Origin: Volvox africanus | Taxonomy: Eukaryota > Chlorophyta > Chlorophyceae > Chlamydomonadales > Volvocaceae | Reading direction: 5' to 3' | NCBI GenBank assembly: GCA_030268105.1 | Contig: BSDZ01000005.1 | Coordinates: forward strand, 2,775,501-2,839,500 | Length of the DNA: 64,000 nucleotides | Part shown: positions 37,325 through 49,800 of the stretch, piece after piece | Numbering within the stretch: position 1 is the stretch's first letter | How the letters are laid out: every line of letters begins with the position of its first letter | The notes under the pieces: model-generated | What the model was told of the DNA's origin: nothing | The model's database searches: none | What the model saw: only the letters and a program-made list of their open reading frames with translations | Made by a program: the position numbers and the translations under genes

Positions 37325-38614
37325 ATGGATTTCATAATGGATCATATTAGAGAGCTGCGGCGAATGAACTGGCGTCAAATGGTGGCGCAAGGAATGCAAC
37401 TAGGCAAGAGTGACTTTTGCATTTGTCAAAGATTAATGGGGCTTGAGACTCAATTATTCGATTAATTACGTTGAGGTCTTGGAATAACGTTTGTAGGTTT
37501 AATCATCACCTCTGCGCTCATGATCTGGAAGTCATTGATGCTGGTAACAGGAAGCGAGTCACCGGTATGTTTTGCCATGATCCTTGTGACATACGAGACG
37601 AACGTTCATGTTCTTGGAATAATGTTTCCGTACTACTGCATGAATAACTCAGGTGGTGGTTGTGCTCAGTGGCAGCATGGAGCCGGGATTCTATCGTGGT
37701 GATATTCTGTTCCTCAACATGGGGAAGAAGCCGATTCGGACCGGAGAAGTTGTCGTGTTTAACCTGGATGGGCGCGATATTCCCATCGTGCACCGGGTAA
37801 TCAAAGTCCACGAACGGAAGAATGGTACACATATAGATATACTCACAAAGGCGAGTATGCGAGCTTGGGATCCTCGGTGATAAGGGAAGAATGGGGAGGG
37901 ACCTGTTGTCAGGCAGAGTGGGAAAATTGGGGGGGGGCGCGCACGTGTTTGTGTATATGTGTGTGTGTGTTATATTGGCGGTTTCAATTAAGGGAGTTTT
38001 ATTGTACTGAGTCAATGGGTCAGCAGAACGGAATTTATACTTAAGTGCTCATGTCGCGTTGCCAGCTACGTCTATCGGTTGTCGAGTCGAAGGACTCCAA
38101 TGAACTATGTCCCATGCGGTTTCTGAGTTATGCAAGCTGCACCCATGTAATGATGCATGAATGATTTGTGTTAATTTAGTGTTTATGTTGTACTAGGGCG
38201 ACAATAACTACGGTGACGACCGCGCCTTATATAACGAGGGCCAAGAATGGCTACATCAGCACCACATAATGGGGAGAGCTGTGGGGTAAGTTCGTAGTTC
38301 CCTAGTTCTGGAGGAATGGTAGCGGGTTATTGTCGCGTAGCTTCCGGCGCTCCTAGAGCAGTTAGACCAGATCAACAAATCAACTATTTCTTCACCATTC
38401 CGCGTGGCGACGTGTGAGTATTACGTGTGAAAGACCTAGCCACCATCGGAAAAATACCCTGACTAACCTTAGATATGCCGACACATTCCCTCCGCGCTAT
38501 AGGTTTCTTCCAAAGGTTGGAATGGTCACTATCGTCATGAATGATTACCCCGCCCTCAAGTTCTTGCTGATTGGAGCGCTGGGCTTGCTTGTGTTAACCA
38601 CGAAGGACGGCTGA
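37325..38614 (+). CDS. SEC11: Signal peptidase complex catalytic subunit SEC11
   Basis: ER-membrane serine peptidase subunit that removes signal peptides from secretory and membrane proteins as they enter the ER. Five exons, all phases closing: 37325-37403, 37497-37564, 37653-37850, 38197-38285, 38503-38614; 181 residues, the usual SEC11 length. A single N-terminal membrane segment includes [15 protein letters not shown]. Catalytic serine is S57 in [12 protein letters not shown], the catalytic histidine is H96 in IPIVHRV, and the acidic residue lies in GDNNYGDDR (residues 116-124). The conserved [15 protein letters not shown] follows, then a hydrophobic C-terminus. Introns 1 and 3 start with GC instead of GT (AG|GCAAGA and AAG|GCGAGT); protein homology and phase demand these sites. 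FZR starts 0.7 kb downstream on the same strand. Confidence 0.96.
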
Positions 38615-39323
38615 GGCTTGGGCTTCAATTATCACCCCTGAAGTTTGCAGTTAATCGAGGACTTGAAGTTGTTTGCGCATCGGAATGATGTACTGCGTTG
38701 TACTGGCGTTCTGAATGTTGCAAATGAGCTAGAACCAGGAGGCCATCAAATGCGATGCTTAGGGTTTTGGTTAAGAACTTGATAGTTCTGCATTATGTTT
38801 GCTCTGGTTCTGTTACGAAATGGAGTCCGATTGCCGTGATGTTGTGAACCGTACTGACAACGTAAAAGGTATGCATCCCCAATAAAGAGAAAATTGCTCA
38901 TGACATGATTTAAAGCGAACAAGTTTCCATGAAGCCCGAATTTCCGACAAGCCGACGTATGCACGATTGCAACTGATGGTTGTTCACTGCCGTACTGACA
39001 CCGCCTCTAACCAGAGGCCAGTAGCCATTACGTATGATAACTTGCACAAGCGACCAGAAGACGAGTAGGATTTTTTACAGTTACCTTAGGATTGCTACTG
39101 CTTCTCTGGCGCCTGTGCAATTCCGCGCCAACTTGTTGACCACCAGTTATTTTCCTCTTTACACGCTTACAAAAAGTGAACGATAATCGAGACTGATCCG
39201 AAGTCATTTCTAAGGCTTTCTGGGTACCTAACGCCTGCCTGTAACTTGAAGCCGCACTCTTCAACGGTGCATCTTCCAGCGAAGCACCTGGGCTGACAGG
39301 GGGTCCGGCACCAGTTGGCTGTT
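38615..39323 (+). other. SEC11-FZR intergenic spacer
   Basis: This 709-base spacer holds the SEC11 3' UTR and the FZR promoter/5' UTR. A TGTAA at 39240 could end the SEC11 transcript, but its closeness to the FZR start makes this uncertain. No other feature seen. Confidence 0.5.
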
Positions 39324-42300
39324 ATGGAGCCGGAGTATGCTACATGTTTTGGGCCACCTGCCCAAGCTCAGCCAGCTTCTCCAGTGCGAGACAATAGTCG
39401 GCAGAGCCTCCATGCGTCCAGCCCAGTACGAAGCCCAATGTGGTCGCCAAAATCGCGAGTAACATACAGTGATCGATTTATTCCGTCGCGGGCACCGGCT
39501 GCAAGGCTTGATTACAGCATCCTTGATCGAGAAATGGCCACTTCGGATGTCTTGAAGCAGGCGACGGATCGGGAGGTGAGAGACGGCAGAGGAGAAAATC
39601 GTTGGAAGACTATCAAATGCTGCTGGCGACCCTAGGGCCGGCAAACACAACTCGACGAAAACGAGTGCTCCCACGCAACGCATTCCTAGGGCATTATCCC
39701 GCACTTCACTAAACCTGTGTTGGACATTTCCTAGATCAAGGTGTCATGATCATCCCTGTCTGTAATTTTTTTCGCATGAGGTTCCTTGTTACTCCATTAA
39801 TGCCCCGTGTGTATGCCGTCGCCTTAGGATCTGAATCCGGCATACAACCTACTGCTTCGGTCAGAGCTTCTAGGTTCATCCTGCCCAGGACCCATCTCGC
39901 CCGACAAGGTATAGGCTTTTCAAATCCAGCCAAAGGGGTTCCTCGGTTTCACACATGACTGCTTCATTCAGCCTTAGATTCTTACATACGGTACACGTTC
40001 CTCTTTGTTGCGAACGATTAGGTACAGCAGCTGGAGCAGCTTCGGGCTCCTTCGAGTCCGGGGAAGAGCCTTTTTCGTTTTAAAACGGGAGATGCGCACA
40101 GTCCACATGGAGGACCGGCGGCTCAGAGCCCTTTCGTTGTCTCCCCGGTTGGTGACGATACAGCAGCTGGGTCACCCTTTGCCAGCCCACGCCGTGCGCA
40201 GCGCAAAATAGCGCGGGCCCCTTTTAAGGTAAGTTTTTATTATGAATCCAGGGCTGCTATGTCGGTTAAAAGTTGGTCTTTTACAGTATTGTGGAATCGC
40301 ACTGGCGTCCAATTTTCTGGCTCATGTTCACGGCAAAGCGGGTAGTGTTAAGCATCGGATGAATGATTGCCCATACGCTTGCGCAGCCCTGGAATCGGTG
40401 CTCTTGTTGGATTGGCTGCGGTAGGTACTCCGGATTACGCAGCCCGATTTTCTCCAGAAAGGTCCATTCGTTTGATGGGATTTCTGTCTTCAAGGACACT
40501 GGGTCATTTCGGCGCGCCAGGTCCTTGATGCCCCCTCGCTGGCGGATGACTTCTACCTGAACCTTGTTGACTGGTCTTCACAGAACGTGTTGGCCGTGGG
40601 CCTTGGCACGTGCGTTTACCTGTGGTCGGCGACGAGCAGCACGGTACGGATGAAAGATTTCTTAAATTGTACGTTATTCCAACTACAACCGTTGCAAAGG
40701 CGAACGGGACGAATTGATTAAGATTAGAGTTTGATTGTCAATTTGAGCTTTCGAGCGCATTTATCAGCAATACGATGTGGATCATGAAACCGCAGTACGC
40801 TGACGGCAGCTTTGGCTTCATTAACAACAGGGCGAAAGGGGCGGCCTGTGTACAACATTGTCCTGTTTGAGTTTTTCACACATAAAATTGAACAATAAAA
40901 AACGGTGCCGTCAGTGTGCAATCTGAATATGGTGATAGCATCGGCTGGGATTTTTGTTTGTTGCGTCTTCCCATCTAATTTACTAGCTAACGTTGACGCA
41001 TTTTTGCTGTCCCCTTTTTCCATCGTCTGCAGGTATCAATGACATACGCAGGTATTTGAAGCATCTCCCGCAGTAACCCTCCGAGCACGCCCAACCTGCC
41101 CAAACACACAAACCACGTACAAAGGACGCCCCAACACGCCCACACGCCTAGGGGAAATCCTTCTGGCCTCATTTGACATATATCCTAAGCAAACGCTGTG
41201 TTTCAAACACCCCCTGATATCTTTTCTTGCAGGTTACGAAACTCTGTGACTTAGCACCGCATGACACGGTATGCAGTGTGGAGTGGAGCAAGCGCGGAAC
41301 GTACCTGTCAGTAGGCACCAACAGTGGGAAGGTGCAAATCTGGGATGTAGCAAAGCTTAAACTTCTGCGAACGATGGAAGGCCACCGTGCACGTGTGGGA
41401 ACTCAGGTAAATGCGTCTGTTGCTCGGTCCATGGCCATGCGGGTACTCGTATGTACACATGTTAAGGTATTGCCGTTAGTATCCGTTGACATTTGGCAGC
41501 ACTGTCCTTGTGGATATGTTGGGCATGACGTCGCCTAGAATAGACGGGGAGATTGTTTTCACCTTCGTAATCCTATCAAGGCGCGCTGGGACCTGCCTCT
41601 GTGTGAGTGCTAAGTGCGCGGAGCTCATTCCTGCGCGACTATGGTATTTGAATGTGGCGATGGTTCTAATGCAACACTTGATGGGGAATTCCGCGTCCTG
41701 TTGACGCTTAGGATGATGTGGGCCCTTTACACCCTCGCGTGCTAGACCTTAAACGACGTGCCATTCGCTGCTACCTCAGGCCTGGGGATCCCACGTGCTG
41801 TGCAGCGGGAGCCGCGATAGGCACATCCTTCAGCGCGACATACGGTGCACAGAGCACTTCGTAGCTAAACTGGTTGGCCACAGGTCCGAGGTATGCGGCC
41901 TCAAGGTGCGCGCTGGGACACGACATTGTGGGACAGGAAGCAGCGAAGTCGAGTTGGGCGGGAGGTATCAAGTTTGTAATCTGCATTTATCCCTTTGGAT
42001 TCTGCACGTTGTACTCCATCCTTCGGTTGGGGTTGTGTTAATTTGGCTCGCGACACTTTTGAAACGAGTCAATGTGTCAACAGTGTAGCACTCAGGCAAA
42101 AACGCACGAGTTACATGTCAAGCATGGACGAAATGCCTCCTGACCACTGGGAGTTCTTCTGATGTCCCTATACGCATTTTGGTGTCATTGGGGTGCGCAG
42201 TGGTCACCGGACGACCGGCAGCTCGCCAGTGGCGGGAATGACAACCAACTTTACATCTGGTCACTGCCGTCAGCATCGCCGGTGTATAAGTTTACCGATC

Positions 42301-43558
42301 ACACAGCTGCCGTGAAGGTAATACGAAATAAATGTGGAAACGGGGACGAGCAGCGATGCGGTTATACCCTGGTGTACGGGACTAAACGCATGAAGTGTCC
42401 GACACGTGGTATATTAACGGTTCCCTTGATTGTTGGTTCCCTTGATTGTCTGTCCGGCTCTCCTGGACAGCCACTCGCGTCACTACTCGATTGTCTGGCT
42501 TTGGCCCCTTCGCTGATGATGTTGAGGTGATTGTGTACTGTATTTGCAGGCCATTGCCTGGTCCCCACATCAACATAGTTTGCTGGCAAGTGGCGGCGGG
42601 ACGGCAGATCGCTGCATTCGCTTTTGGAACACCGCCACCGGGGTGCTGCTCAACTGCATCGATACGGGAAGCCAGGTGAAGTGGCTGACTGGGTGAGCGG
42701 TTAATTGCCCTGGGTTTCCTTCACTACAACATCGCGTTTGGGCTGCGGAATGGGGTGCGATATGGGGTACTGATTCACTTGCGCTGCCAGACAACAGCGG
42801 ACGTCATTTCATTTCGCCAGCACCATTTGCGTGGAGCAAATCATTTGCGGCTACGGGTTGCTGAAATCCTGGAGGACCTGCCGTGTAATGAATATGCGGG
42901 TTGGGAATGTACTCTGCTTGTGGCTTCCTTCTATGTCACCATCAACACGATTGTTCTACTATGCGCAGGTCTGCAACATCTCCTGGTCCAAGAACGCCAA
43001 CGAGATTGTCTCCACGCATGGCTACAGCCAAAACCAGGTCATCATCTGGAAGTACCCCTCAATGGCCAAGCTGGCGACGCTCACAGGTATGCGCATAAGT
43101 TGAACTAAGAATTGTCTGCATAAGCTTCCTGCAGGGGAACCACTTTTAGGCGCAAATCCTCGCTGCGCAGTGGTGCACAGCTTTCAATCTATACGCGCCA
43201 GGGTCATAAGTGCACTGAGACTGGACATCACTTGTCTGCAAAAATCGTGTTCGCCATTGCGTCTTTACTCTCTTCTATACAGGCAAATCTCTCCTCTGCA
43301 GGGTACCCGCCTCTGGTGATCTGCAACTGGTGTGAACGGGACCAGGGCGTGCACCCAGATGCTTGTGTCAATTGTGTGATCCTGTGATGTGCAGGCCACA
43401 CGCTTCGGGTTCTGTACCTGGCTGTTTCGCCAGACGGCCAGACAATAGTCACAGGCGCTGGTGACGAGACACTCCGTTTCTGGTCCGTCTTCCCATCTGC
43501 TAAATCATCCGGCCCGGATACGACAGTCGCCAGCATGAGCCGGACAACAATCCGTTAG
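39324..43558 (+). CDS. FZR1: APC/C activator FZR/CDH1 (plant CCS52), WD40 protein
   Basis: Activates the anaphase-promoting complex in late mitosis and G1 by recruiting D-box/KEN substrates. Ten exons, all phases closing: 39324-39575, 39828-39908, 40022-40228, 40521-40643, 41233-41406, 41780-41905, 42201-42317, 42550-42675, 42969-43086, 43395-43558; 495 residues. The C-box DRFIPSR is at residues 50-56; [14 protein letters not shown] follows in exon 2; [13 protein letters not shown] in exon 3. Exons 4-10 encode the seven-blade WD40 propeller ([76 protein letters not shown]). It ends in the APC/C-binding Ile-Arg tail (TTIR-stop). Many Ser-Pro sites flank the C-box and lie in exon 3, consistent with the CDK inhibition known for CDH1. 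CDC20 is less likely because the sequence follows CCS52/FZR along its length. The exact acceptor of exon 3 (40022 or 40031) is uncertain. Confidence 0.96.
42419..42450. repeat. Tandem duplication of a 16-base unit in an FZR intron
   Basis: ggttcccttgattgtt at 42419-42434 is followed directly by a copy with one change at 42435-42450, inside the intron between exons ending at 42317 and starting at 42550. Confidence 0.9.
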
Positions 43559-46500
43559 AACACACTTTGAAATTGGCCCAGTCCCTGCAATGCGGGAGGT
43601 TGGCCGTGACTGCATCCCGAGCGGGTATGCCATGGCGGGGAGGTGTGTTAAGCAGTAGAGAAATCGTTAATTACGACATGCGGGCGACTTAGACATCTTT
43701 GACCCAGGGCGCATTGCCCAACACTGCAACGCTTTGCGGGCAGACCGCGGCAGTACGATTAGGGAGGGGCAGCGCGCTACCCAGCGTGTGAGCCAGCGTG
43801 TGCTGCCGATGCTGTTTTGTTAGCGGCCTGTACTGATAAGACCTATATCACCATGTAGTATTAGCGATGCACCCTTGCGCAATGTACATAATGCCACGCT
43901 GGGATGAGCCTTCATGCATGGTGCAAGCCCGCCAGGACCCCGGAAAGGCCACCGTATGGCGTTAGGAGGCTTTAAGCCCCGGGGGGAATTTGGGCTGGGG
44001 GAGGGGGGCTACTGCGCCGGATGAGGTTCAATCTTGGTGTAGCTCCATCTTAGCGTTTGACCACTTCATGAGAATGCAACAAACAGTTACCCGCAAAGCA
44101 GCGGCGACGGATGGATGGCTGGGGTTCCTTTCAGTGCGGCAACGTCAGTTGGCACACTCGCCTAGGCCTGGTACATGGTCGTCGCACCTGAATGAGGAGG
44201 GTATGGCTGGAAGGTGGATGCTGACAATAGGCGTGCATAATTCAAACGGGACAGCGTGCTAGGCTCTGCTGGTCACGTCCACACTGGAATTTTTACTGAC
44301 CAGTGGGTGCTGAGCCGCTGGCGTCAGGTGATACGGAGCTGGTGGGCGGTGACTTTCACGATTATTTCACAACGTTCATTCTGTGTACTGACAACATCGA
44401 ATTATGGTGATAACGCTGGTTCTGAAGATGAATGATATTCTGCGCTGTCAGATGATGGTCTGCTATCAGGCGAGAGCGCATCTGCTACCTGGATGAGGCA
44501 GTCCCCGTTTCCTATGCGCCCTCCGTGTCACGTGTCCAAATGTTGGATACGTGGGGAGGCGGGAGAAATAGGAGGCTCCACACGCGGCCGAACAGGTTAG
44601 TGTAGGCTTGATACATGGTGTCTAAGGAAGCATGTTTGCATGGAAACGTACGGGGGATAGGTAGGCAAAATATGTATCGCGTTTCCCATATGCAAATCGG
44701 TTATGTTTGGAATTGCGCTTCTTTTCATGTTCATTTGTTTGGTCTGAGACGGCCGTACTCACGTCACATCTCATCGGATTGTGTCCATATCGGGGTATCG
44801 TGCCGGGCAGGAAAACATACCTTCACCTGGTGAGGAAGGCTGGATGCCAACTGGGTAGGTACAGATGGAAAGGCGATCGTTGTTGGTGTTAATGTGAATG
44901 GAAGGGTTTTGCACTACTGGGAAATAGTCCCCTGGGTGCATGTGGACGTGCCAAGGCCCGTGTCCGAACGCCGTTAATGAATATGGAACGGCGTCGCTTT
45001 TACCTATGACTGGTGTGCCATTCACAGTCTGCGTCCCTGAAGACAAAGTCCATTTATGTGTGCCTGTGATGAAGAACATCACTGCAATCATTCGACAGTA
45101 TACCTTCATTTCATGGCGATTACCCCGTGTCCTGTGAACTCATCTGTCCGTATCGTGCAACTGAGGATGCCTGCGTTGGTAGCGGGGAAACTGTAGCAGC
45201 AAGGCTGCAACAGTGCGCTGTCCGAATTCAGACTTCCCATGCGAGGCGGACCATATAACTGAAACCCAAAAATTGACCAGGCATGTATTATTCCAGGATA
45301 GGGGGGCCCGTGTCACCAGGAAGGTGGGGTACTAGGCTATATTCACCTAATTGTGGGGAATGCGTATGGCTTTTCTATAGGTGAGCGACAGCTGTGGACT
45401 TAGGGCGCCTTAGTTGGGGAATGCAAAAAGACGCTTTCCTGGGAACCCCATTAGCGGTTACCGGTGCCTGGCATCGGAGGGGAAGAAAAGAGCTGATCAA
45501 GTGACGGTACCTTTGCCACGTGAGAGGCCAGGTTTCATAAGCACGGTAGGTATGAGTACAGTCATAAGTGGGCAGAGGCGTCTTTTGCCCGTCTTGCCCT
45601 GCTTTGCGACTTCCCTCGTGCAGCTTCTTACCCTTATTTATTTATAGGTGACGCAAATCGAAAACGTTCTGTCCAGCACTCTAGGCCCTGTATCTGGCCC
45701 GGCCTAGCAGGGCCGATAAAGTTGCGGCGTAAGCAAAACCAGGGGTCATAACACGTATGTCTCCAGCGCTTCGCGACCTGGCTAAGAGGTTCTAAGCCCA
45801 GAAGGTATTCAAACATTTGGTCGGTTGTCGCCCACTTCCGTTTGAATTGGCGCGACGTGCCAATAAGAGAGTCAAGTCTCTGTGCTAACTTTCATGCAAA
45901 ACGGCTGAAAGATAGTCAGCCATAAGGCGAGAAGCTATATAAGTGACTAACATGGCAGAGGTATGCGCCTTATGAAGGCGAATTTAAAATCACATGAGCC
46001 CGGCTACGCTGTTTTCCACACCGCAGCTACCCGACTACGCTTATCACACCCATCCTATTCTTGTGGGATAAGTAGATGTGCGTGAGGTACGAGGCCTCCA
46101 GGCTGTCTCCAGGCTAAATCAAGCGCCATAAAATCATTTTTGATTACCTTCGCCCCAGAGACTTGCGTCCTTTTACACCCTGAAGGAGGATATCTGGATG
46201 CTGTACCGTTTCAGAGTCTCACCCGCAACACATCATCTTTACAAGGGCGTCCCTGCCGCTGGAGGTTCCCGTCTCCTACCGGTACAAGAATATCGTTATC
46301 CTATAACATATCCCTCCATTCGGGCCTAGCCTGTGGCTCTGTCCTAGAAACCGAGTGTCATGCAAACGACCCTCATACAACAAAACCGCAAACTAAATCC
46401 CGTGCAATTCACAAATCTACAGCCGTACATACATTGTTAATTTTAATCCGCAGCGATAAATATACTCAAAACCTCAAAACGGCAAAGCGTAACAGAGGCG

Positions 46501-46875
46501 CTAAGACGGGTCACTGACTGAGCCCCCTGCAGCAGAGTCGGCCTCCAGGCACACTGCTGTCGCCAATTCGGCCGCTCTTGCCATCAGACAAACGTCAACA
46601 TGGCCTTATTACCTGGCGAACCTACGCCAACACTGATACCACCGCCGGTGCTCGTACTTTGTGCCGTCGTCTTACCCGTGGATGGCATGTAGTCACTGCC
46701 GTGTGTATGTGCCCTCTGCAGCGTACACCGCCACCGATTTCTCTGGGGACTAGCTGTAGGGGACATCGTAGAAATACCACGTAGCCGTGCTAGTTGACCC
46801 GGACGTAAATCCGCCACCGGGACCCCACCTGCCATTTTGATTGACGTTGCCATTGCCACAGTCACTGTCACTACC
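43559..46875. other. Region downstream of FZR; no gene recognised
   Basis: Contains the FZR 3' UTR. I recognise no family. A minus-strand frame at 44771-45109 (112 codons) starts with a hydrophobic stretch (RMIAVMFFITG) and could be a secreted-protein exon, but its plus-strand complement is equally open, so I do not call it a gene. Confidence 0.4.
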
Positions 46876-49800
46876 CTAGCCGCCGTCATCACCGCCGTCA
46901 CTGCCACTGCCATCGCCGCTGGCGGCGACGTCGCCCAGATACGCTGCTTTGGCAATGGCGATGGCGGCATTGAGCATCGTGCTACCAGCCATATCAACGC
47001 TACTATTGCTGTTGTTGCTGCGACTGTCTTCTTCCGCATGTGGCTGTGAGGTGTAGACAATCGAAGAACACAACCTGACACGGGGTTGAAACTGAGCACG
47101 TATGTTACTTCCCTTCAGTGTCACCCGCTGCAAGGACACACCCCGACGGCAAGAGAGTCCAACATGAACATCCTTCATTCTACTCCCGGGGATGGGACCG
47201 CAGCAGGAGATTGCCAAAAGTCACCCGCGCGTGAGCCGGGACTCGGGCAGGGCATCGTGCAAGGCGTGCAGAACGATTTATGTTCGTACGATTAAGTGGT
47301 GTACTGCGGGTCCATTGCGGTTGACTGGGATGTACTGGGGCCATCCTTACCCGGCAACGCTCCCCAGGGGCGCCATGTACGTACGAGTCACGGCTTCGTT
47401 CGTACTGCTCGTATATCAACGGCCGGCCGGCATGGGGCAGGGCTAGAAGTTAAGGAATGTCACGGTGTGGTAGACACCGGCCAATATGTACGGCGTCGCC
47501 CTTACCCGCGCTTCGTACACCATTCAGGTGCGTCACGTCAAGCCCGGAGCAACACGCGCTAACGATGACGTTAGTTGCGGGTCGAGGTGTCATGAGCCGC
47601 TGACTCCCTGGGCATCTTGGTGCGACTCCTTTCAGCCTTCACCCTGACCTTGTTGGAACTGTCCCCCTGTCCCACGAACCAGACCCGGAATTCTCCTTCA
47701 CAAAAGCCATCCAAATCTACTGTGCCTTATTGCCTGATTAGCTCTTTTCCCCTTTGGACATTAGCCGCCTTCACTTTGCGGGGGGAGGCAATGCGGCGAT
47801 CTGGCGGATCTGCGTTGCCGAGCCTAATTGTTGATGACACCGAAACCCCGTGTCCAATCCATGTAATATGACACCTCATTCTTGCGATGCCGACCGACTG
47901 ACAAAACGATTGACCGACCAAAAGACCGGATGGGGGATGGCCAACCTTACGGCGCCCTTACTTAGAGATGCATGATCAAGTTAGCCATTGGCGCCAACCT
48001 CTTCTACGAACGAACAACTAACCGTGTTGCTCGACCCAGAGCACGGCGCAGCTGTCACCCGACGGTGGTGGAGCTCCTGACACGATGTTGCCCCATGGTT
48101 CACTTTGCGGTGTTCGGGGCCTATGAGCGAACCCCGATAGGGAGGGAGAACACGCTAACAGATCTTGCAGCGGTAACGTCCTCGTCCTTGTTCTCATGCA
48201 GAATACAACTAAAACCACGACCTAAGAGCCGGGTAAGAGGTCCTTGCCGGTGTCAAGACCTCCCCCAGAGCAATCGGGACACCAGCGGCAATATGCACAA
48301 CCCGCAACCTACAACTCCAAACCCCAGCTCATCGAGGAATGCCCCCTGTGCAATATCGCACCTAACTATCTGTACAATTAGGGCTGTGTAGGACGACTGT
48401 CTTCGCTTTTCCTTGGGTATCTTTGCGGGTTGGCGGATGTCAAAGATGAAATTGGATTTGTACGTTTACACTGGTCACAGATTCAAAGCAAAGGTGAGGA
48501 TCGTGTCAGGCAGACTGCTTCGGGTTGCACAAGTTTGAACAAACATTGCATTCGCGTAGCTGCCTTTACGCTAATGCCTGTCGAAGAACAAACGACCCAT
48601 GGGTCGTCCTGCGGATACCGTTGTAGCGAACTGAAGGCCCAAGCTTGTGCGGTCGCACGGGTAACCGGTCTAGCCCAGCTGTGGTATATATCATGAATGA
48701 ATGATTTAACATCTGGACACTGTGAGGAAAGAGCTTGGAACGTCGATGCTACGTATTTAGGTGCCAGGTCATTAGTGCCAGACATTACCCATGAAGGTTC
48801 AGTTAGGAAACATTTGAACCGACATAATCACGTATGAATGCGTGATACCTGCAAACGGGAACCAGCAAATGACACCAGGGAGCGGAGGGAAGAGAAACAG
48901 CGAACAGGGGCACAGGGGGAGGCGTGGCACATTGAGTGCCGACGACTAGGGCGCCCTTCAGTCGATTCAGGACATAGGAGTGGGGAAGGGTTCCTGAAAT
49001 TTTCATGGTTTTCATGGAATATGCGATGTGGATTATGTCGTCCGGCCGACCGGGGTTACCGACTATCTTGCCTCCCGCGGCGCAGGTCAAAGACCGCACT
49101 GAACGCTGAGCTGCAGGACGACGTCGCTCTGTCGCACCTGCCGGCCCAGCAAATGTCTGCAGCACACGGTCCCTCAACCCCCGTCAGCTGGGCTCCCTGA
49201 CGCCCCTATCTGCCGCCAGGCGGGGGAGCTTTAGCAACCCATCAAGCAGAATCGCCCGAGCTTGCGGGTCGCGTCTGCCATTGTTGTGTACATCAATGGG
49301 CAAGGCAGGGAAGTACAGATTCCTCAGCATACTAACTCGTTGAATGCAATAATGAAGATATTATGAGGGCAAGGAATCAATCTTATAGTGAGCCTCGAGT
49401 TTGACATGCGATGGTGGGTCTGTCAACTTGCGCTGCTGGTGACCGCAATGACGAACTCTGGCGGGGCTTGTCATCTCCACATTATCATTATCAGCCTCGA
49501 GCCGTTAGGCATTCCAAGTATTCGACAGCCATCGCCGTGAACTCTCTGTACTCTGCGCTGAAAGATTGAGCGCGAAGTGCATTTCTGGAATGAATCTGTG
49601 TGCAAAGACTTGCAATTGGAAATAGTCCGAAAAATCCGCACGTACCCCGGGGTTGCTGGAAAGCAAGTAATCGATTGAATCCAGAGCCTCCGCCGCCACT
49701 CTCTACCGCGGCAGCTTGCCAAGCGGCAATTCACCAGGCATCAACATCAGGAGCTGTACCGCTGCCCGCAGCTGGGAATGTGGTTGACCATCGGGTGGCC

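Noticed and set aside
44771..45109. 112-codon minus-strand ORF with a signal-peptide-like start
   Set aside because: No family, no splice support, and the opposite strand is also open with protein-like sequence. Chance ORFs of this length are common here.
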